64,000 nt of DNA, taken from Bradyrhizobium retamae (lineage in GTDB: Bacteria; Pseudomonadota; Alphaproteobacteria; Rhizobiales; Xanthobacteraceae). Location of the stretch: assembly GCF_001440415.1 (NCBI RefSeq), contig NZ_LLYA01000192.1, forward strand, positions 124,001 through 188,000, in the 5' to 3' direction. Made by a program: the position numbers and the translations under genes. The notes beneath the pieces were generated by a model, which saw nothing but the letters and a program-made list of their open reading frames with translations, made no database searches and was not told the DNA's origin. Positions 26,739-36,066 of this stretch are shown here, piece by piece. Numbering within the stretch: the first letter of the stretch is position 1; each line of letters begins with the position of its first letter.

Positions 26739-26790
26739 GCCTCGATCAGGCGAGCGCGTCGCAACGCACCCGCCCTGTTACGTCATAAAC

Positions 26791-27372
26791 TCAATAAACC
26801 AGTCCGGTGCCGGGCGGCTTTTCGAGCGCCGCGGCCAGCGATCGATACTCCTCACAAGCCGCGCCGCAAATCGCCGCGATCCGCGTCAGATGATACGACG
26901 CCTGGTCGCGATTGCCTTGCTCGACCTGCCACAGGCCGTAATACTGCCAGGTCAGCACGTGGTTCGGATCCGCCTTCAAGGCGCGCTCGTACCAAACCTT
27001 CGACAGCCTGTAGTCACCGAGCTTGCGATAGGAATAACCGATCAGATTGGCAACATCAGCGTTATCGTCACGGCCGAGCGCCTTTAGCTGCTCGATGGCC
27101 CCAGCAAAGTCGTTGCGCTCATAGATCGTCGCATGCGCGGCACGGTAGCCCTGCCGAAACGCATCATCGTCGGCGCTCGACTGTTTGGGGGCCTTCTTCT
27201 TCGACTTCGAGGTCGATTTGGGAGCGGATCTGGTGTCCGGCGGCGGCGGCGGGTTGGCCGAAGGCGGGTCACCGCCGCCTCCTGCGGCAAAGGCCGGCAC
27301 GGATGGCGGCGATGCGATCACAGCCATTGAAAACAACGCCAGCGTAGCGAACTTGATTGCCGACTTCATCAT
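26791..27372 (-). CDS. Exported tetratricopeptide repeat protein
   Basis: A 193-aa protein with an N-terminal signal peptide (MMKSAIKFATLALFSMAVIA, cleavage near PAFAA), a low-complexity Pro/Lys linker (residues 35-68, with a KSKSKKKAPK-like basic patch), and two to three TPR motifs (about 85-160: ANLIGYSYRKLGDYRLSKVWYERALKADP). A Cys pair (CGAAC) is near the end. GGAGG five bases upstream supports ATG 27372. It is likely periplasmic. No partner is evident; the ribbon-helix-helix gene converges on it. Confidence 0.78.
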   Translation of the reverse strand: MMKSAIKFATLALFSMAVIASPPSVPAFAAGGGGDPPSANPPPPPDTRSAPKSTSKSKKKAPKQSSADDDAFRQGYRAAHATIYERNDFAGAIEQLKALGRDDNADVANLIGYSYRKLGDYRLSKVWYERALKADPNHVLTWQYYGLWQVEQGNRDQASYHLTRIAAICGAACEEYRSLAAALEKPPGTGLVY

Positions 27373-27783
27373 ATGAACCTCCGGTTTTCCTTGCGTGAGC
27401 GCATCCATGGTCCAGCCGGAGATAGAGACCCCGCGGTAAATGAAGTATTCCCGCCAGGCCGCGCGCAAACCGTTTGCACCCTGCGTAGAGCCTTTTCGGT
27501 CTGATTGAATCGAAGCCGGGCTCTAGATTCTTGTTTTTGAATTCTTAACGCGAACCGGTGTCCACCCCGGATCAAGTCCGGGGCAGGCTTTTGCTTGAAA
27601 ACGCTCTAGCTGGACGAATGACGGCAATGCGTATCTAATCGACGGTCGTTGCAGTCCCCGCCAAAGCGGCCGACGGAACCCGGCGAAAACCGGCTGAAGA
27701 AGCGTAGAGACCCCTGGAGAGAGAAATGGACATCGCAAAGCTGACCGCGCCTCGCGACCTCAGTCCATTTTCGGAAGCTCTCC
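27373..27783. other. Intergenic region between TPR gene and ABC-F gene
   Basis: About 411 bp between divergently read genes, holding both promoters and a dispersed repeat (27486-27609). I see no further gene; the remaining frames overlap the repeat or the ABC-F start. Confidence 0.5.
27486..27609. repeat. Dispersed repeat with TAGAGCC...GGGCTCTAGATTC ends
   Basis: A roughly 124-bp element: TAGAGCC-TTTTCGG...CGAAGCC-GGGCTCTA palindrome, then GATTCTTGTTTTTGA, ACGCGAACCGGTGTCCAC, a CCCCGGATCAAGTCCGGGG palindrome and GCTTTTGCTTGAAAACGCTCTAG. The complement of 53935-54058 aligns over its whole length. The type is familiar from Bradyrhizobium intergenic regions. Confidence 0.8.
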
Positions 27784-29361
27784 ATGCCTGCTTTTCTCGT
27801 TCTGGATTCCATCTCCCTCGCCACGCCTGACGGACGCCCGCTGTTCGACGGATTGACGCTCGCCATAGGGCGCGAGCGCACCGGGCTTGTCGGCCGCAAC
27901 GGCTGCGGCAAATCCTCATTGCTGCGCCTGATTGCGGGCGAGATCGAACCTGCCGGCGGATCGCTGCAACGCATCGGCTCGATCGGCATGCTCGCTCAAC
28001 TGACTGACGAACGGCTGACGACCGACGAAGCGCTCGGCGTCGCCGGCGGCCTCGCCCGCCTGCGCCGGCTCGAACGCGGCGAAGGATCGCTTGATGACGC
28101 GACGGAAGCGGATTGGACGCTGGAAGCGCGAATACTGGCAGCGCTGGTCGAAGCCGGACTGCCGTCGCTGCCACTCAATCGCCCGATCGCCTCGTTGAGT
28201 GGCGGCGAGCGAACGCGGGTGGCGCTGGCGCGGCTTCTGATAGAGGCACCGGATCTAATGTTATTGGACGAGCCGACCAACAATCTCGATGCGGACGGAA
28301 GGAAGGCCGTGGCGCAGATGCTCGACCACTGGCAGGGCGGCGTGCTCGTCGCCAGCCACGACCGCACGCTGCTCGAACGCGTCGACCGCATCGTCGAACT
28401 GACGCCGGTCGGCGTCACCCTGTTCGGCGGCGCGTGGCCGGAGTTTGCAAAGGCGCGTGAGGCGGCGCGGGCCCGCGTCGCCGATGACCTCGACCGCGCC
28501 TCGGATGCCTTACGCAATACCGAGCGCGCAGTGCAGAAGGCGCAGGAAAAGAAGGCGCGCCGCGACAAGGCCGGCCGCGCCTGGCGTGCCAAGGGCATCG
28601 AGGACAAAATGTTCATGGACCGCGAAAAGGAGCGCGCCGAGAACAGCGCCGCGCGCGAAAGCGGGCTTGCCAGCCGCCTGCTCGGCGAGCGCACTGAAGC
28701 GCTGGAAATCGCCAAGGCGCAAGTCGAGATCCTGACGCCGCTTTCGATCGATCTACCGCGCACCCATCTGCCCGGTGGCCGCGAACTCATCGCCTTGAAG
28801 GACGTTGTGATGACCTTTGAGGAGCGTCATCTGTTCGGACCGCTGTCGTTTGGGGTTCGCGGACCCGAGCGGATCGCCATCCGCGGCGCCAACGGTTCTG
28901 GCAAGACCACCTTGTTCCGCCTGCTCACCGGTGAGCTGAAACACGCGAGCGGCGACATCGGCCGCCTCACCGACCGTGTTGCCGTGCTCGATCAGCATGT
29001 CGGCCTGCTCGATCCCGAGCTAAGCATTCTCGACAATCTGCGGTGCCTCAATCCGGAACTCTCGGCCAACGCGGCGCACGCCGCCCTGGCGCGGTTTGCG
29101 TTCCGTAACAAGGCAGCGCTGCAGATCGCGGCGACGCTGAGCGGCGGCGAGCGGCTGCGCGCGGGTTTGGCCTGCGTATTCGCGCGACCGCAGCCGCCTC
29201 TGCTCCTGCTGCTGGATGAGCCAACCAACCATCTAGATCTCGCCTCGATCGAGGAGCTGGAAAATGCGCTGAAAGGATTCGACGGCGCGCTGATTGTCGT
29301 CAGCCACGACGAGACGTTTTTGCGGGCGATCGGGATCGAAAGGGAGATCGTGCTCGGCTAG
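27784..29361 (+). CDS. ABC-F family ATP-binding protein
   Basis: A soluble tandem-ATPase of the ABC-F type, 525 aa, which act on ribosomes in translation or antibiotic protection. First cassette: Walker A GRNGCGKSS (37-45), signature LSGGERTRVALARLL, Walker B LMLLDEPTNNLD. A charged linker follows (about 225-320, rich in Arg/Lys/Glu). Second cassette: GANGSGKTT, LSGGERLRAGLACVF, LLLLLDEPTNHLD and a final SHDETFLRAIG. There are no membrane segments. The subfamily cannot be fixed; it resembles the Uup-like/EttA-like house-keeping set but lacks the long Uup C-terminal coiled coil. GGAAG precedes the ATG. Confidence 0.9.
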   Translation: MPAFLVLDSISLATPDGRPLFDGLTLAIGRERTGLVGRNGCGKSSLLRLIAGEIEPAGGSLQRIGSIGMLAQLTDERLTTDEALGVAGGLARLRRLERGEGSLDDATEADWTLEARILAALVEAGLPSLPLNRPIASLSGGERTRVALARLLIEAPDLMLLDEPTNNLDADGRKAVAQMLDHWQGGVLVASHDRTLLERVDRIVELTPVGVTLFGGAWPEFAKAREAARARVADDLDRASDALRNTERAVQKAQEKKARRDKAGRAWRAKGIEDKMFMDREKERAENSAARESGLASRLLGERTEALEIAKAQVEILTPLSIDLPRTHLPGGRELIALKDVVMTFEERHLFGPLSFGVRGPERIAIRGANGSGKTTLFRLLTGELKHASGDIGRLTDRVAVLDQHVGLLDPELSILDNLRCLNPELSANAAHAALARFAFRNKAALQIAATLSGGERLRAGLACVFARPQPPLLLLLDEPTNHLDLASIEELENALKGFDGALIVVSHDETFLRAIGIEREIVLG

Positions 29362-29488
29362 GCCGTGTGGCGCGAGATACAGAGCAATGTCTGCTGTGCC
29401 TTTAAAGCGACGCGGTTACTGCACGGCAGCGAAATGACGCAAACGGCCAAAAGCGGTCATTCTGGCTTCTCGCGGCAGGAGCGGCCAC

Positions 29489-30043
29489 TTAGCCCTTAGT
29501 CTCTTCGATTTTATCGAGAACTCGCTCCGGCGCGATGTCTGAGGCAGCTTCCTGAAACTCTTCGTTCTGCCGGGGATCGATCTCCAATTTGGGGGCCATC
29601 TCATTCAGGAGCGCGACCACTTTTGTAATCTCGTGTTCCGTGAGCAGACTGATCTGTAAATCCAACTCCGCCCTTCTATCCGCCTCGGCCGCCATACGAT
29701 TTTGAGAGATCAGCACAAAGGTCGAAAGAAAGATTGCCTCTACAGAGGCGATCATAGCAAGCACTACAAAGCTTTGATCCCATGGTGAAATTCCTGGGAG
29801 CCAACGGACGTTTGCGGCTATCCAAAATCCAAAAACAAATATGTGTAGGTAAACAAAATGCATGCTGCCGGTGAACGAAGTTATCGCATCGGCAACCTTT
29901 TGCTGGATGGACGCATCGGATTGCTCGCGCTTCCCTCGTTCGACTAGCGCATGGATGTTTCGCTCGAGAGCGGGCGTCAGTCCCGGCGCGGCTCCTGGGC
30001 GGGGCGCTAAAGGTTTCTTCATGCGTGGGAAACGGTCGCGCAC
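29489..30043 (-). CDS. DUF1003 domain-containing membrane protein
   Basis: A 184-aa protein of the DUF1003 family. The core has two membrane segments (about 62-80 and 90-112: HFVYLHIFVFGFWIAAN, SFVVLAMIASVEAIFLSTFVLISQNRM) preceded by VADAITSFTGSM and followed by the charged helix AEADRRAELDLQISLLTEHEITKVVALLNEM, a typical DUF1003 ending. The function is unknown. The start is uncertain: GTG at 30043 or ATG at 30022; neither has a strong ribosome site. Confidence 0.85.
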   Translation of the reverse strand: MRDRFPRMKKPLAPRPGAAPGLTPALERNIHALVERGKREQSDASIQQKVADAITSFTGSMHFVYLHIFVFGFWIAANVRWLPGISPWDQSFVVLAMIASVEAIFLSTFVLISQNRMAAEADRRAELDLQISLLTEHEITKVVALLNEMAPKLEIDPRQNEEFQEAASDIAPERVLDKIEETKG

Positions 30044-30252
30044 GAGGACGGTTCCTATTACTTGGCCTGCCCATGACGAGCCTCACAGGGCAGATCGTCA
30101 GTCCTAAGGTCGAACCGGATATCAGCGCCATCCACATCAACCGCTACGGGTCATTTTCGACCCGAATCTGCGGGCGCTCCCTACCATTTGATGTCTGCTT
30201 TGCCCCAATAGCGAGCGGCTCGCCTATGGCTGCGCGCCAATGAGTCCACGCC

Positions 30253-33200
30253 CTAGTTCGAGCGCGGCGGTGGATTGGCGAGCTGCGGCGTCAGCGCAAG
30301 CGGCGGGCGCGGCTTCGGCTTGGCGGCGCCGGGTGCCGGCCTGACGTCGATCGGCGGTGGCAGCGGCGCTACCTGCGGCTGGCCTGCGACAGGCGCCGGC
30401 GGCGCGTTGACGACCGGCGGACGCGGCGCGGTCGTCTTCTTCGCCGGAGGTCGCCGTGGGTCGCGCCCCTTTGGCGCGACGACCGGCGCGCTCGGCACCG
30501 CCTCCGGAATCGGCAACTGCCCCTCCGTAGGCAGCACGATCGGTGGCGGCGCTGCCGGCGGTGGTTCGCCGCGCTCGATGGCATCCAGTCTTCGCGTTTC
30601 GTGATCGATCGCACGCACTGCCAGCCACGAAGACAACGGGGCAACATCGACGCTGCGGCTCAGCGCATCGGGCGTCCCCACGGCAAGCAGTTGAATCTCT
30701 GGACGACCGGTCGTCATCGTCAGCGAAAGGGCGGCGCGGATGTCGGCCTGATCGGCGGCGATATCGTATCCGCCGGAGACGATGGCCCGCACACCATTGC
30801 CGTCCAGTGTCGTCGCGCCGACGCGAAGCCGGCCGTCCCTGATGGTGAACGGGATTTGCGCCGAAGGCACCGCAAGCGCGCCGGCCGGAAGAGCGGATTC
30901 GACGATCTGCTTCAATCGAACGTCGTCCTTGGCCTGCCCGTTGTCATTGGCGCGCACCGCCACCTCGAAAGCGCGCGGATCGAGGCCTGATATCCTGGCC
31001 GCGTCCAGCGTCAGCGTTCCGCTGCCGGACAGCGCGCCCGCCAGCGCCGATGCGCTGCGGCCCTGGGTCGTCAGCGTCACCTGCATCGACGCGCGGCCCG
31101 CAGGCATCGCGAGATTGCGATAGCGCAGCGCCGCGCCGTCGACACCGGAAAGCTGGACGCTCGCGTTCAAGGCAATTCCGTGCGCGCCCGGCCTTGCATC
31201 GATCGTGGCCGTGACATCGCCGCCGCCGATCTTGCCTTTGATGGCATCGAAGGTCAGCGACTTGCCGTCGCTCTTGATCACCCCGCTCACCGGCTGCAAT
31301 TCGCTTCCGCCCGGAAGCAGGCCGCGCAACGCCTGAAACGCGATGCTGCCGCGCCAACCCTTCGCAAGCCCGGGGCCGAGCGGCTCGGTGGCATCGTGTC
31401 CGGCGGCACCGACCGCCAGGGCAACAGCCGGCGTCAGCGCAAGCTGGTCGGCGCCGATCTCACCCTCGATTTCCTTCTCCTCGCCGAGCGTCACAGCCAC
31501 GCGGCCGCGCAGGCGCGAACCGCCGACGCTGCTGTCGAGATCGTCGAAGGTGAGCTTGTTGCCGATGAGCTGCACGCGCGAGGACAGGCCGATGTTCTGC
31601 GCCAGCGTATCCGCCGGTTTGAGATCGAGCAGCGGGGCGAAATCGGCGCTGCGAACTTTCAGGCCGAGGACAGCCTTTGCCTCCGGCGCCCATGGTTCGG
31701 CGGAGCCTTCTGCTTCGGCATCGAGTCCCGTTCCCGAGATCTTGGCCTTGAGCCGCAACGGCGCACCCCATGCGCCCGTCGCGGTGCTCTCGAATTGCGC
31801 GGGGCCATCGCCCGCCGTGACGGCGCGATCGAAGCCGAGCAATGCCAGCAAGGTGCGACCTTGCTCCGACGACAATTTCGAATCGATCCAGACCTCGCTG
31901 CGCCGGAGCGCGGCCAGATCGATGCCCTGGATCGCCGCGACGGCGGGTCTGGCGGTGATCGTGCTGGTGCCCTTGAGCAGCGGCGAGTCGAGTTCGGCCG
32001 TGGCACGCGCCTGGACGCGATCGGACGGCCCGGCATTTTTGGTGAGGTCGAGCGCCAGTTTCAGGCGCGCCGGACCCGGGCTCGTCCCCATCGCATTGAG
32101 CCGCGCGGCCAGCGGCGGTGAAAAGGGAACGATCAGGCTGGTCAGTCGGCCGAGTGAGGCAGCGCTCGAATTGAGCGCGAACCATCCGGTCGCGTTGACG
32201 CGGTCGAAATTGCCGGCGCCGTCCAGCGTCACGTTTTCAAGCCCGCCGATCTTCAACTGCTCAAGCGATATCTTCGCCGGCGAGTAAGCCAGCCTGGCGA
32301 GCAACGGAGATAGCTCTTGGCCGGCGGAGGTGGCGCGGCCGATATCGAGCGAGAGCTTCCCTTCGTCCGGCCACTCGCCTTGCGGCCCTACAAGCGACCG
32401 CACAAAGGCCGTGGCGGCATCCAGGTCGAGACGCGCCGCTTTCAGTTCGGCGTCGATCCGGGAGCCATGATCGGCTTGCCGGTGCGACACCGCCACCCGC
32501 CCCTCCACCGTACCGCCGTCGATGTCTGCCTTCATGGCGTCGATGGCAAAGCCTTCGGGCGCCACGGTCATGTCGCCACGCAGGCGAAGCGGCTTCTGGC
32601 TGCGGTAAGCGCTGTCGCCGCGGCCCTGCAGCCAGGTCAAGAGTGCGTCGGGATCAGAGGACTCGACGCTGAGCGCGGCCTTGAAACGGTCCGGTACAGC
32701 GCTCTTCGCGCCAGCCTCGCTGAGCGAAACCCTGGTCGCGCCGGGCGCGCGGAACTCCAGCCTGTGGACGCGCCAGGATTTGGCATCGCCTTCGAGCTCG
32801 GCAGCGATGTCCTGCAATGGGCGCCCGCCGAGGATGACCTGCTCTGAGGCGAGTTCGATTTGCGAAGGGATCGGCAGATGCGGAATGACGGAGCTGAGCG
32901 CCTGCAGCGCCGGCAGCGCGCGAGCCGGCTCAGTCGAGTTGTCTTTGCCATTTTGCTTGGCGACGAACCTGTCGGCATCGAGCTGCCGTGCCGACAGCGC
33001 CGCGCGCAACAGCGGCGTCGCACCGAAACGGATGTCGCCGCTGCCTGCAAGCTTCAGGGCGCGCTCCTCGGCGCCATAGGTCACCTCGACCTGCTCCAGC
33101 CGTGCCGCCGAATAATCGGACTTGACCTTCGCCGCGATACGCCACGGTGGATCGTTGCCCTTGCCCTTCTGGCCGGGAGGAGCGACGAGCGTTATTGCGC

Positions 33201-33900
33201 CTTCAAACCGCGGCGCGCGGGAGTCGAAGTTTAGCAGACCCTCGAGATCGATGGCGAGCGAGCGCTGGCCCGGATCGATGTTGAGATGAATGCGGGTGCC
33301 GTTGCCCTCGGGACCCTGCCCCGAGGAGACCCGAAACGGATAGCGCGTACCCAACAGCATGAAATTGCCGTCGCCGCGGATCGAGCCGGCCAGCGAACGC
33401 ACGTCGCCGCTGAAAGCGATGTCGTTCAGTTCGAGCGTAGAGCGGCTGACCGCATCATGCAGGGCGATGCGGCCGGTCAGATTGACCCGATCGATCGCCA
33501 GTGAACCCAGATTGAACGTCCCGGTCGATGTCGGCCAGTCGATCCGTCCTCCGGAATCGAGGCCGAGATCGAGCGACATGCGGTTGATCGTTAATTCGGT
33601 GGCGCGCACCTCGCCGCGCATCAGCGAGCCCAGGCTGAGTTCCACGTCGAGCTTGTCGGCGCGAACCTTTCCGAGATCGTTGACGCCGCCGACCACGACC
33701 GAGTGCAGTTGCAGCGACGGCGCCGGCAATAGGCGCGCGTCGAGCTTGCCGCCGACGCGCACCGGCGCGCCGATGATCCGGCTCGCCTCAGCTTCGAACT
33801 GCGGCCGGAACTGGTTCCAGTCGATGAAATACGGCCCGACCAGCGCGGCGATCAGCGCAACGATGAAGGCGATTGCCAGGCCGAGCAGCGTCGTCTGCAC
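30253..33900 (-). CDS. AsmA family protein (very large)
   Basis: A 1215-aa envelope protein of the AsmA superfamily (relatives of bridge-like lipid transfer proteins). One N-terminal membrane anchor (MQTTLLGLAIAFIVALIAALVG) is followed by the AsmA entry block FIDWNQFRPQFEAEASRIIGAPV and a long periplasmic beta-rich body of repeated amphipathic strands. The AsmA C-terminal domain is seen near 950-1095 (ALSGSGTLTLDAARISGLDPRAFEVAVR). The last ~90 residues are a Pro/Ala/Lys-rich tail, unusual for the family. A role in outer-membrane lipid homeostasis is inferred from relatives. No neighbour is closely coupled. Confidence 0.9.
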   Translation of the reverse strand: MQTTLLGLAIAFIVALIAALVGPYFIDWNQFRPQFEAEASRIIGAPVRVGGKLDARLLPAPSLQLHSVVVGGVNDLGKVRADKLDVELSLGSLMRGEVRATELTINRMSLDLGLDSGGRIDWPTSTGTFNLGSLAIDRVNLTGRIALHDAVSRSTLELNDIAFSGDVRSLAGSIRGDGNFMLLGTRYPFRVSSGQGPEGNGTRIHLNIDPGQRSLAIDLEGLLNFDSRAPRFEGAITLVAPPGQKGKGNDPPWRIAAKVKSDYSAARLEQVEVTYGAEERALKLAGSGDIRFGATPLLRAALSARQLDADRFVAKQNGKDNSTEPARALPALQALSSVIPHLPIPSQIELASEQVILGGRPLQDIAAELEGDAKSWRVHRLEFRAPGATRVSLSEAGAKSAVPDRFKAALSVESSDPDALLTWLQGRGDSAYRSQKPLRLRGDMTVAPEGFAIDAMKADIDGGTVEGRVAVSHRQADHGSRIDAELKAARLDLDAATAFVRSLVGPQGEWPDEGKLSLDIGRATSAGQELSPLLARLAYSPAKISLEQLKIGGLENVTLDGAGNFDRVNATGWFALNSSAASLGRLTSLIVPFSPPLAARLNAMGTSPGPARLKLALDLTKNAGPSDRVQARATAELDSPLLKGTSTITARPAVAAIQGIDLAALRRSEVWIDSKLSSEQGRTLLALLGFDRAVTAGDGPAQFESTATGAWGAPLRLKAKISGTGLDAEAEGSAEPWAPEAKAVLGLKVRSADFAPLLDLKPADTLAQNIGLSSRVQLIGNKLTFDDLDSSVGGSRLRGRVAVTLGEEKEIEGEIGADQLALTPAVALAVGAAGHDATEPLGPGLAKGWRGSIAFQALRGLLPGGSELQPVSGVIKSDGKSLTFDAIKGKIGGGDVTATIDARPGAHGIALNASVQLSGVDGAALRYRNLAMPAGRASMQVTLTTQGRSASALAGALSGSGTLTLDAARISGLDPRAFEVAVRANDNGQAKDDVRLKQIVESALPAGALAVPSAQIPFTIRDGRLRVGATTLDGNGVRAIVSGGYDIAADQADIRAALSLTMTTGRPEIQLLAVGTPDALSRSVDVAPLSSWLAVRAIDHETRRLDAIERGEPPPAAPPPIVLPTEGQLPIPEAVPSAPVVAPKGRDPRRPPAKKTTAPRPPVVNAPPAPVAGQPQVAPLPPPIDVRPAPGAAKPKPRPPLALTPQLANPPPRSN

Positions 33901-34066
33901 GGTGTCTCCTCTTGAACGGCCCCGGCGTAGGCCACGCCACGTCGAATCCGGCCCCGGAGCAGCCCGGAATATAGAGAGAAGTACGGCGAAGTCACAGCGG
34001 CATACTGACAGGAGCCGCCCAGCTCCGGATCGGCGGAGCCAAGGGCCGAAACCGTCCGTCGGGGCG

Positions 34067-35299
34067 TTACCAGCTCGCCGGCAGGCGCTTCAGGCCGCGC
34101 AGCACGAAGGTCGGGCGCCATTCCGCATTGACAGCGTCATCGAGCCGCAGGTCCGGTAACCGACGCAACAGGGTCGAGATCGCGATCTCGGCCTCGATCC
34201 GCGCCAACTGGGCCCCGAGGCAGAAGTGGATGCCGCCGCCGAATGATAGCGGCTTCACGTTGGGCCGGGTGATATCCAGCCGCTCCGGGTTATCAGGATA
34301 GACCGCCGGGTCGTGGTTGGCCGAACCGAGCAGGCACAGCACGCTCTCGCCCTTCGGGATGCGCTTTCCGCCGAGATCGTCGATATCCTCCAGCGCCACC
34401 CGCCCGGTCATCTGCACCGAGGAATCGTAGCGCAGGAATTCCTCGATGGCGTTGGTGATGAGCTCGGGCCTCGCCTTGAGCAGCGCGAGCTGGTCTGGAT
34501 TGCGATGCAGTGCCAGCAAGCCGTTGCCGATCAGGTTGACGGTAGTCTCGTGGCCGGCACCGAACAGCAGGATGATATTGGCGGTCAGTTCCTCATTGGT
34601 GAGTTTGCTGCCGTCCTCCTCGGCCTGCACCAGCTGGGTGATCAGGTCGTCGCCTGGGCTTTTGCGCCTGAGATCGAACAGTTGCTGGAAATACATCGCC
34701 GCCAGCGCGTTGCTGGCGTTGCCCTGCTTGATCTCCTCCGGCGACAGCGGCACCGGATCGAGCAGGCGTCCGCCGTCGCGTGAACCGGTATAAAACGCCT
34801 CACGATGGTCCTCAGGGATCCCGAGCATGTCGCAGATGATGGTGACCGGCAGGCGGAACGCGAAATCCTCGATCAGGTCCATCCGCCCCTGCGGGATGAT
34901 GCGATCCAGCGTCTCGTCGACGACCTGCTGGATGCGCGGGCGCATGTCCTCGACCCGGCGCGCGGTAAAGGCCTTCACCACCAGTCCGCGCAAGCGGGTG
35001 TGGTCCGGCGGATCCTGCTGCAGCATCCAGTGGCTCATGCTGCGGAACACCGGCTCGTCCATGATCTTGGGGCCGTAGCGGCGGACGGTGCGCTCGACAT
35101 AATCCTTGCCGAACCGCTTGTCGCGCATGACGAGGCTGACCTCGGCATGGCGGCTTGCGACATACATCCCTAACGGCGTCAGATGCACGGGATCGGTGGT
35201 GCGCATCCGCTCGTAATGCGGATAGGGGTTGCGAATGAATTCCGGGGCCAGCGGATTGAACAACGGCGCGCTACTGGCAGCCTGAACATGCTCGTTCAT
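34067..35299 (-). CDS. Cytochrome P450
   Basis: A soluble bacterial class P450 of 410 aa. The I-helix oxygen motif GAGHETT lies at residues 247-253, the K-helix ExxR at 287-290, and the heme loop FGGGIHFCLGAQLAR has the thiolate Cys360. The substrate is unknown. It needs a ferredoxin and reductase, which are not encoded nearby. GGAGGTCACC precedes the ATG at 35299. It is divergent from a TetR gene with a palindrome between them, so repression by TetR with release by substrate is likely. An MFS transporter follows the TetR gene on the minus strand. Confidence 0.94.
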   Translation of the reverse strand: MNEHVQAASSAPLFNPLAPEFIRNPYPHYERMRTTDPVHLTPLGMYVASRHAEVSLVMRDKRFGKDYVERTVRRYGPKIMDEPVFRSMSHWMLQQDPPDHTRLRGLVVKAFTARRVEDMRPRIQQVVDETLDRIIPQGRMDLIEDFAFRLPVTIICDMLGIPEDHREAFYTGSRDGGRLLDPVPLSPEEIKQGNASNALAAMYFQQLFDLRRKSPGDDLITQLVQAEEDGSKLTNEELTANIILLFGAGHETTVNLIGNGLLALHRNPDQLALLKARPELITNAIEEFLRYDSSVQMTGRVALEDIDDLGGKRIPKGESVLCLLGSANHDPAVYPDNPERLDITRPNVKPLSFGGGIHFCLGAQLARIEAEIAISTLLRRLPDLRLDDAVNAEWRPTFVLRGLKRLPASW

Positions 35300-35363
35300 G
35301 GTGACCTCCTGCTGGCTGTGCGCCATTCAGCGCGTTTTCTCCGGGGCCGATCGGTCGAAATTC

Positions 35364-35380
35364 GATACATTATTGTATTG
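35364..35380. promoter_or_regulatory. Candidate TetR operator between P450 and tetR
   Basis: ATACA-TTAT-TGTAT, a perfect 5-bp inverted repeat in an AT-rich patch, about 65 bases upstream of the P450 start and 30 upstream of the TetR start. It is the only clear palindrome in the divergent gap. Binding is not shown. Confidence 0.5.
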
Positions 35381-35407
35381 AGTTGCATTCTCGCCTAAAC
35401 TGGACAG

Positions 35408-36019
35408 ATGTCAAGAGTGCGAACCAGACCCACAAGGGATGACACCCGCGAAAAGCTGTTCGAGGCTGCTGCGCGCGTGTTCGAGGAACAGGGCATTGGC
35501 GGCGCCAGCATCGAGGCGATTGCGGCGGCGGCCGGCTTCACGCGCGGGGCATTTTATTCGAACTTCAAGAGCAAGGACGAACTGATCATCGCCATGCTCG
35601 AGGATCACGTCGAGCAATCGATCGGACGCATCCGCGATCTGCTCGAGCGGCACAAGAACCTCGCCGACTTCATCGATGCGCTCAAGACCATGAATAGAAG
35701 CCGGCAGGATCCGCTCGGCCGCTCTCCCCTGCTGCACATGGAAATGATCCTGTTCGTGGCACGCGCCGAAAAGCGCCGGCCCGAACTTGCCAAGCGGCTG
35801 CGCGCCCGGCGAAAGCTGGTCACCGACATCATCGAGACCACGGCCAGGAACAGCGGCAGAACGACTATTCTCAATCCGCCATGGGCCGGCGCGCTGGTGC
35901 TGGCGTTGGAGGACGGCTTTCGCCTGCACCGCCTGATCGATCCCGAGACCACGCCGCCCGACAGCTTTTTTCGCGCCATCGGCGACCTGCAACGGGCGAT
36001 GGGAATTTCATCGGCATGA
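35408..36019 (+). CDS. TetR/AcrR family transcriptional regulator
   Basis: A 203-aa TetR-type regulator. The N-terminal DNA-binding domain is clear: TRDDTREKLFEAAARVFEEQGIGGASIEAIAAAAGFTRGAFYSNFKSKDELI (residues about 7-58), with recognition helix FTRGAFYSNF. The C-terminal ligand and dimer domain is less conserved. It is read divergently from the P450 and probably represses it and itself. The ligand is unknown. Confidence 0.9.
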   Translation: MSRVRTRPTRDDTREKLFEAAARVFEEQGIGGASIEAIAAAAGFTRGAFYSNFKSKDELIIAMLEDHVEQSIGRIRDLLERHKNLADFIDALKTMNRSRQDPLGRSPLLHMEMILFVARAEKRRPELAKRLRARRKLVTDIIETTARNSGRTTILNPPWAGALVLALEDGFRLHRLIDPETTPPDSFFRAIGDLQRAMGISSA

Positions 36020-36066
36020 GACGAAAATATCCGTGTGTCTCCGGGCGATGCTTCGCATCCCCGCGG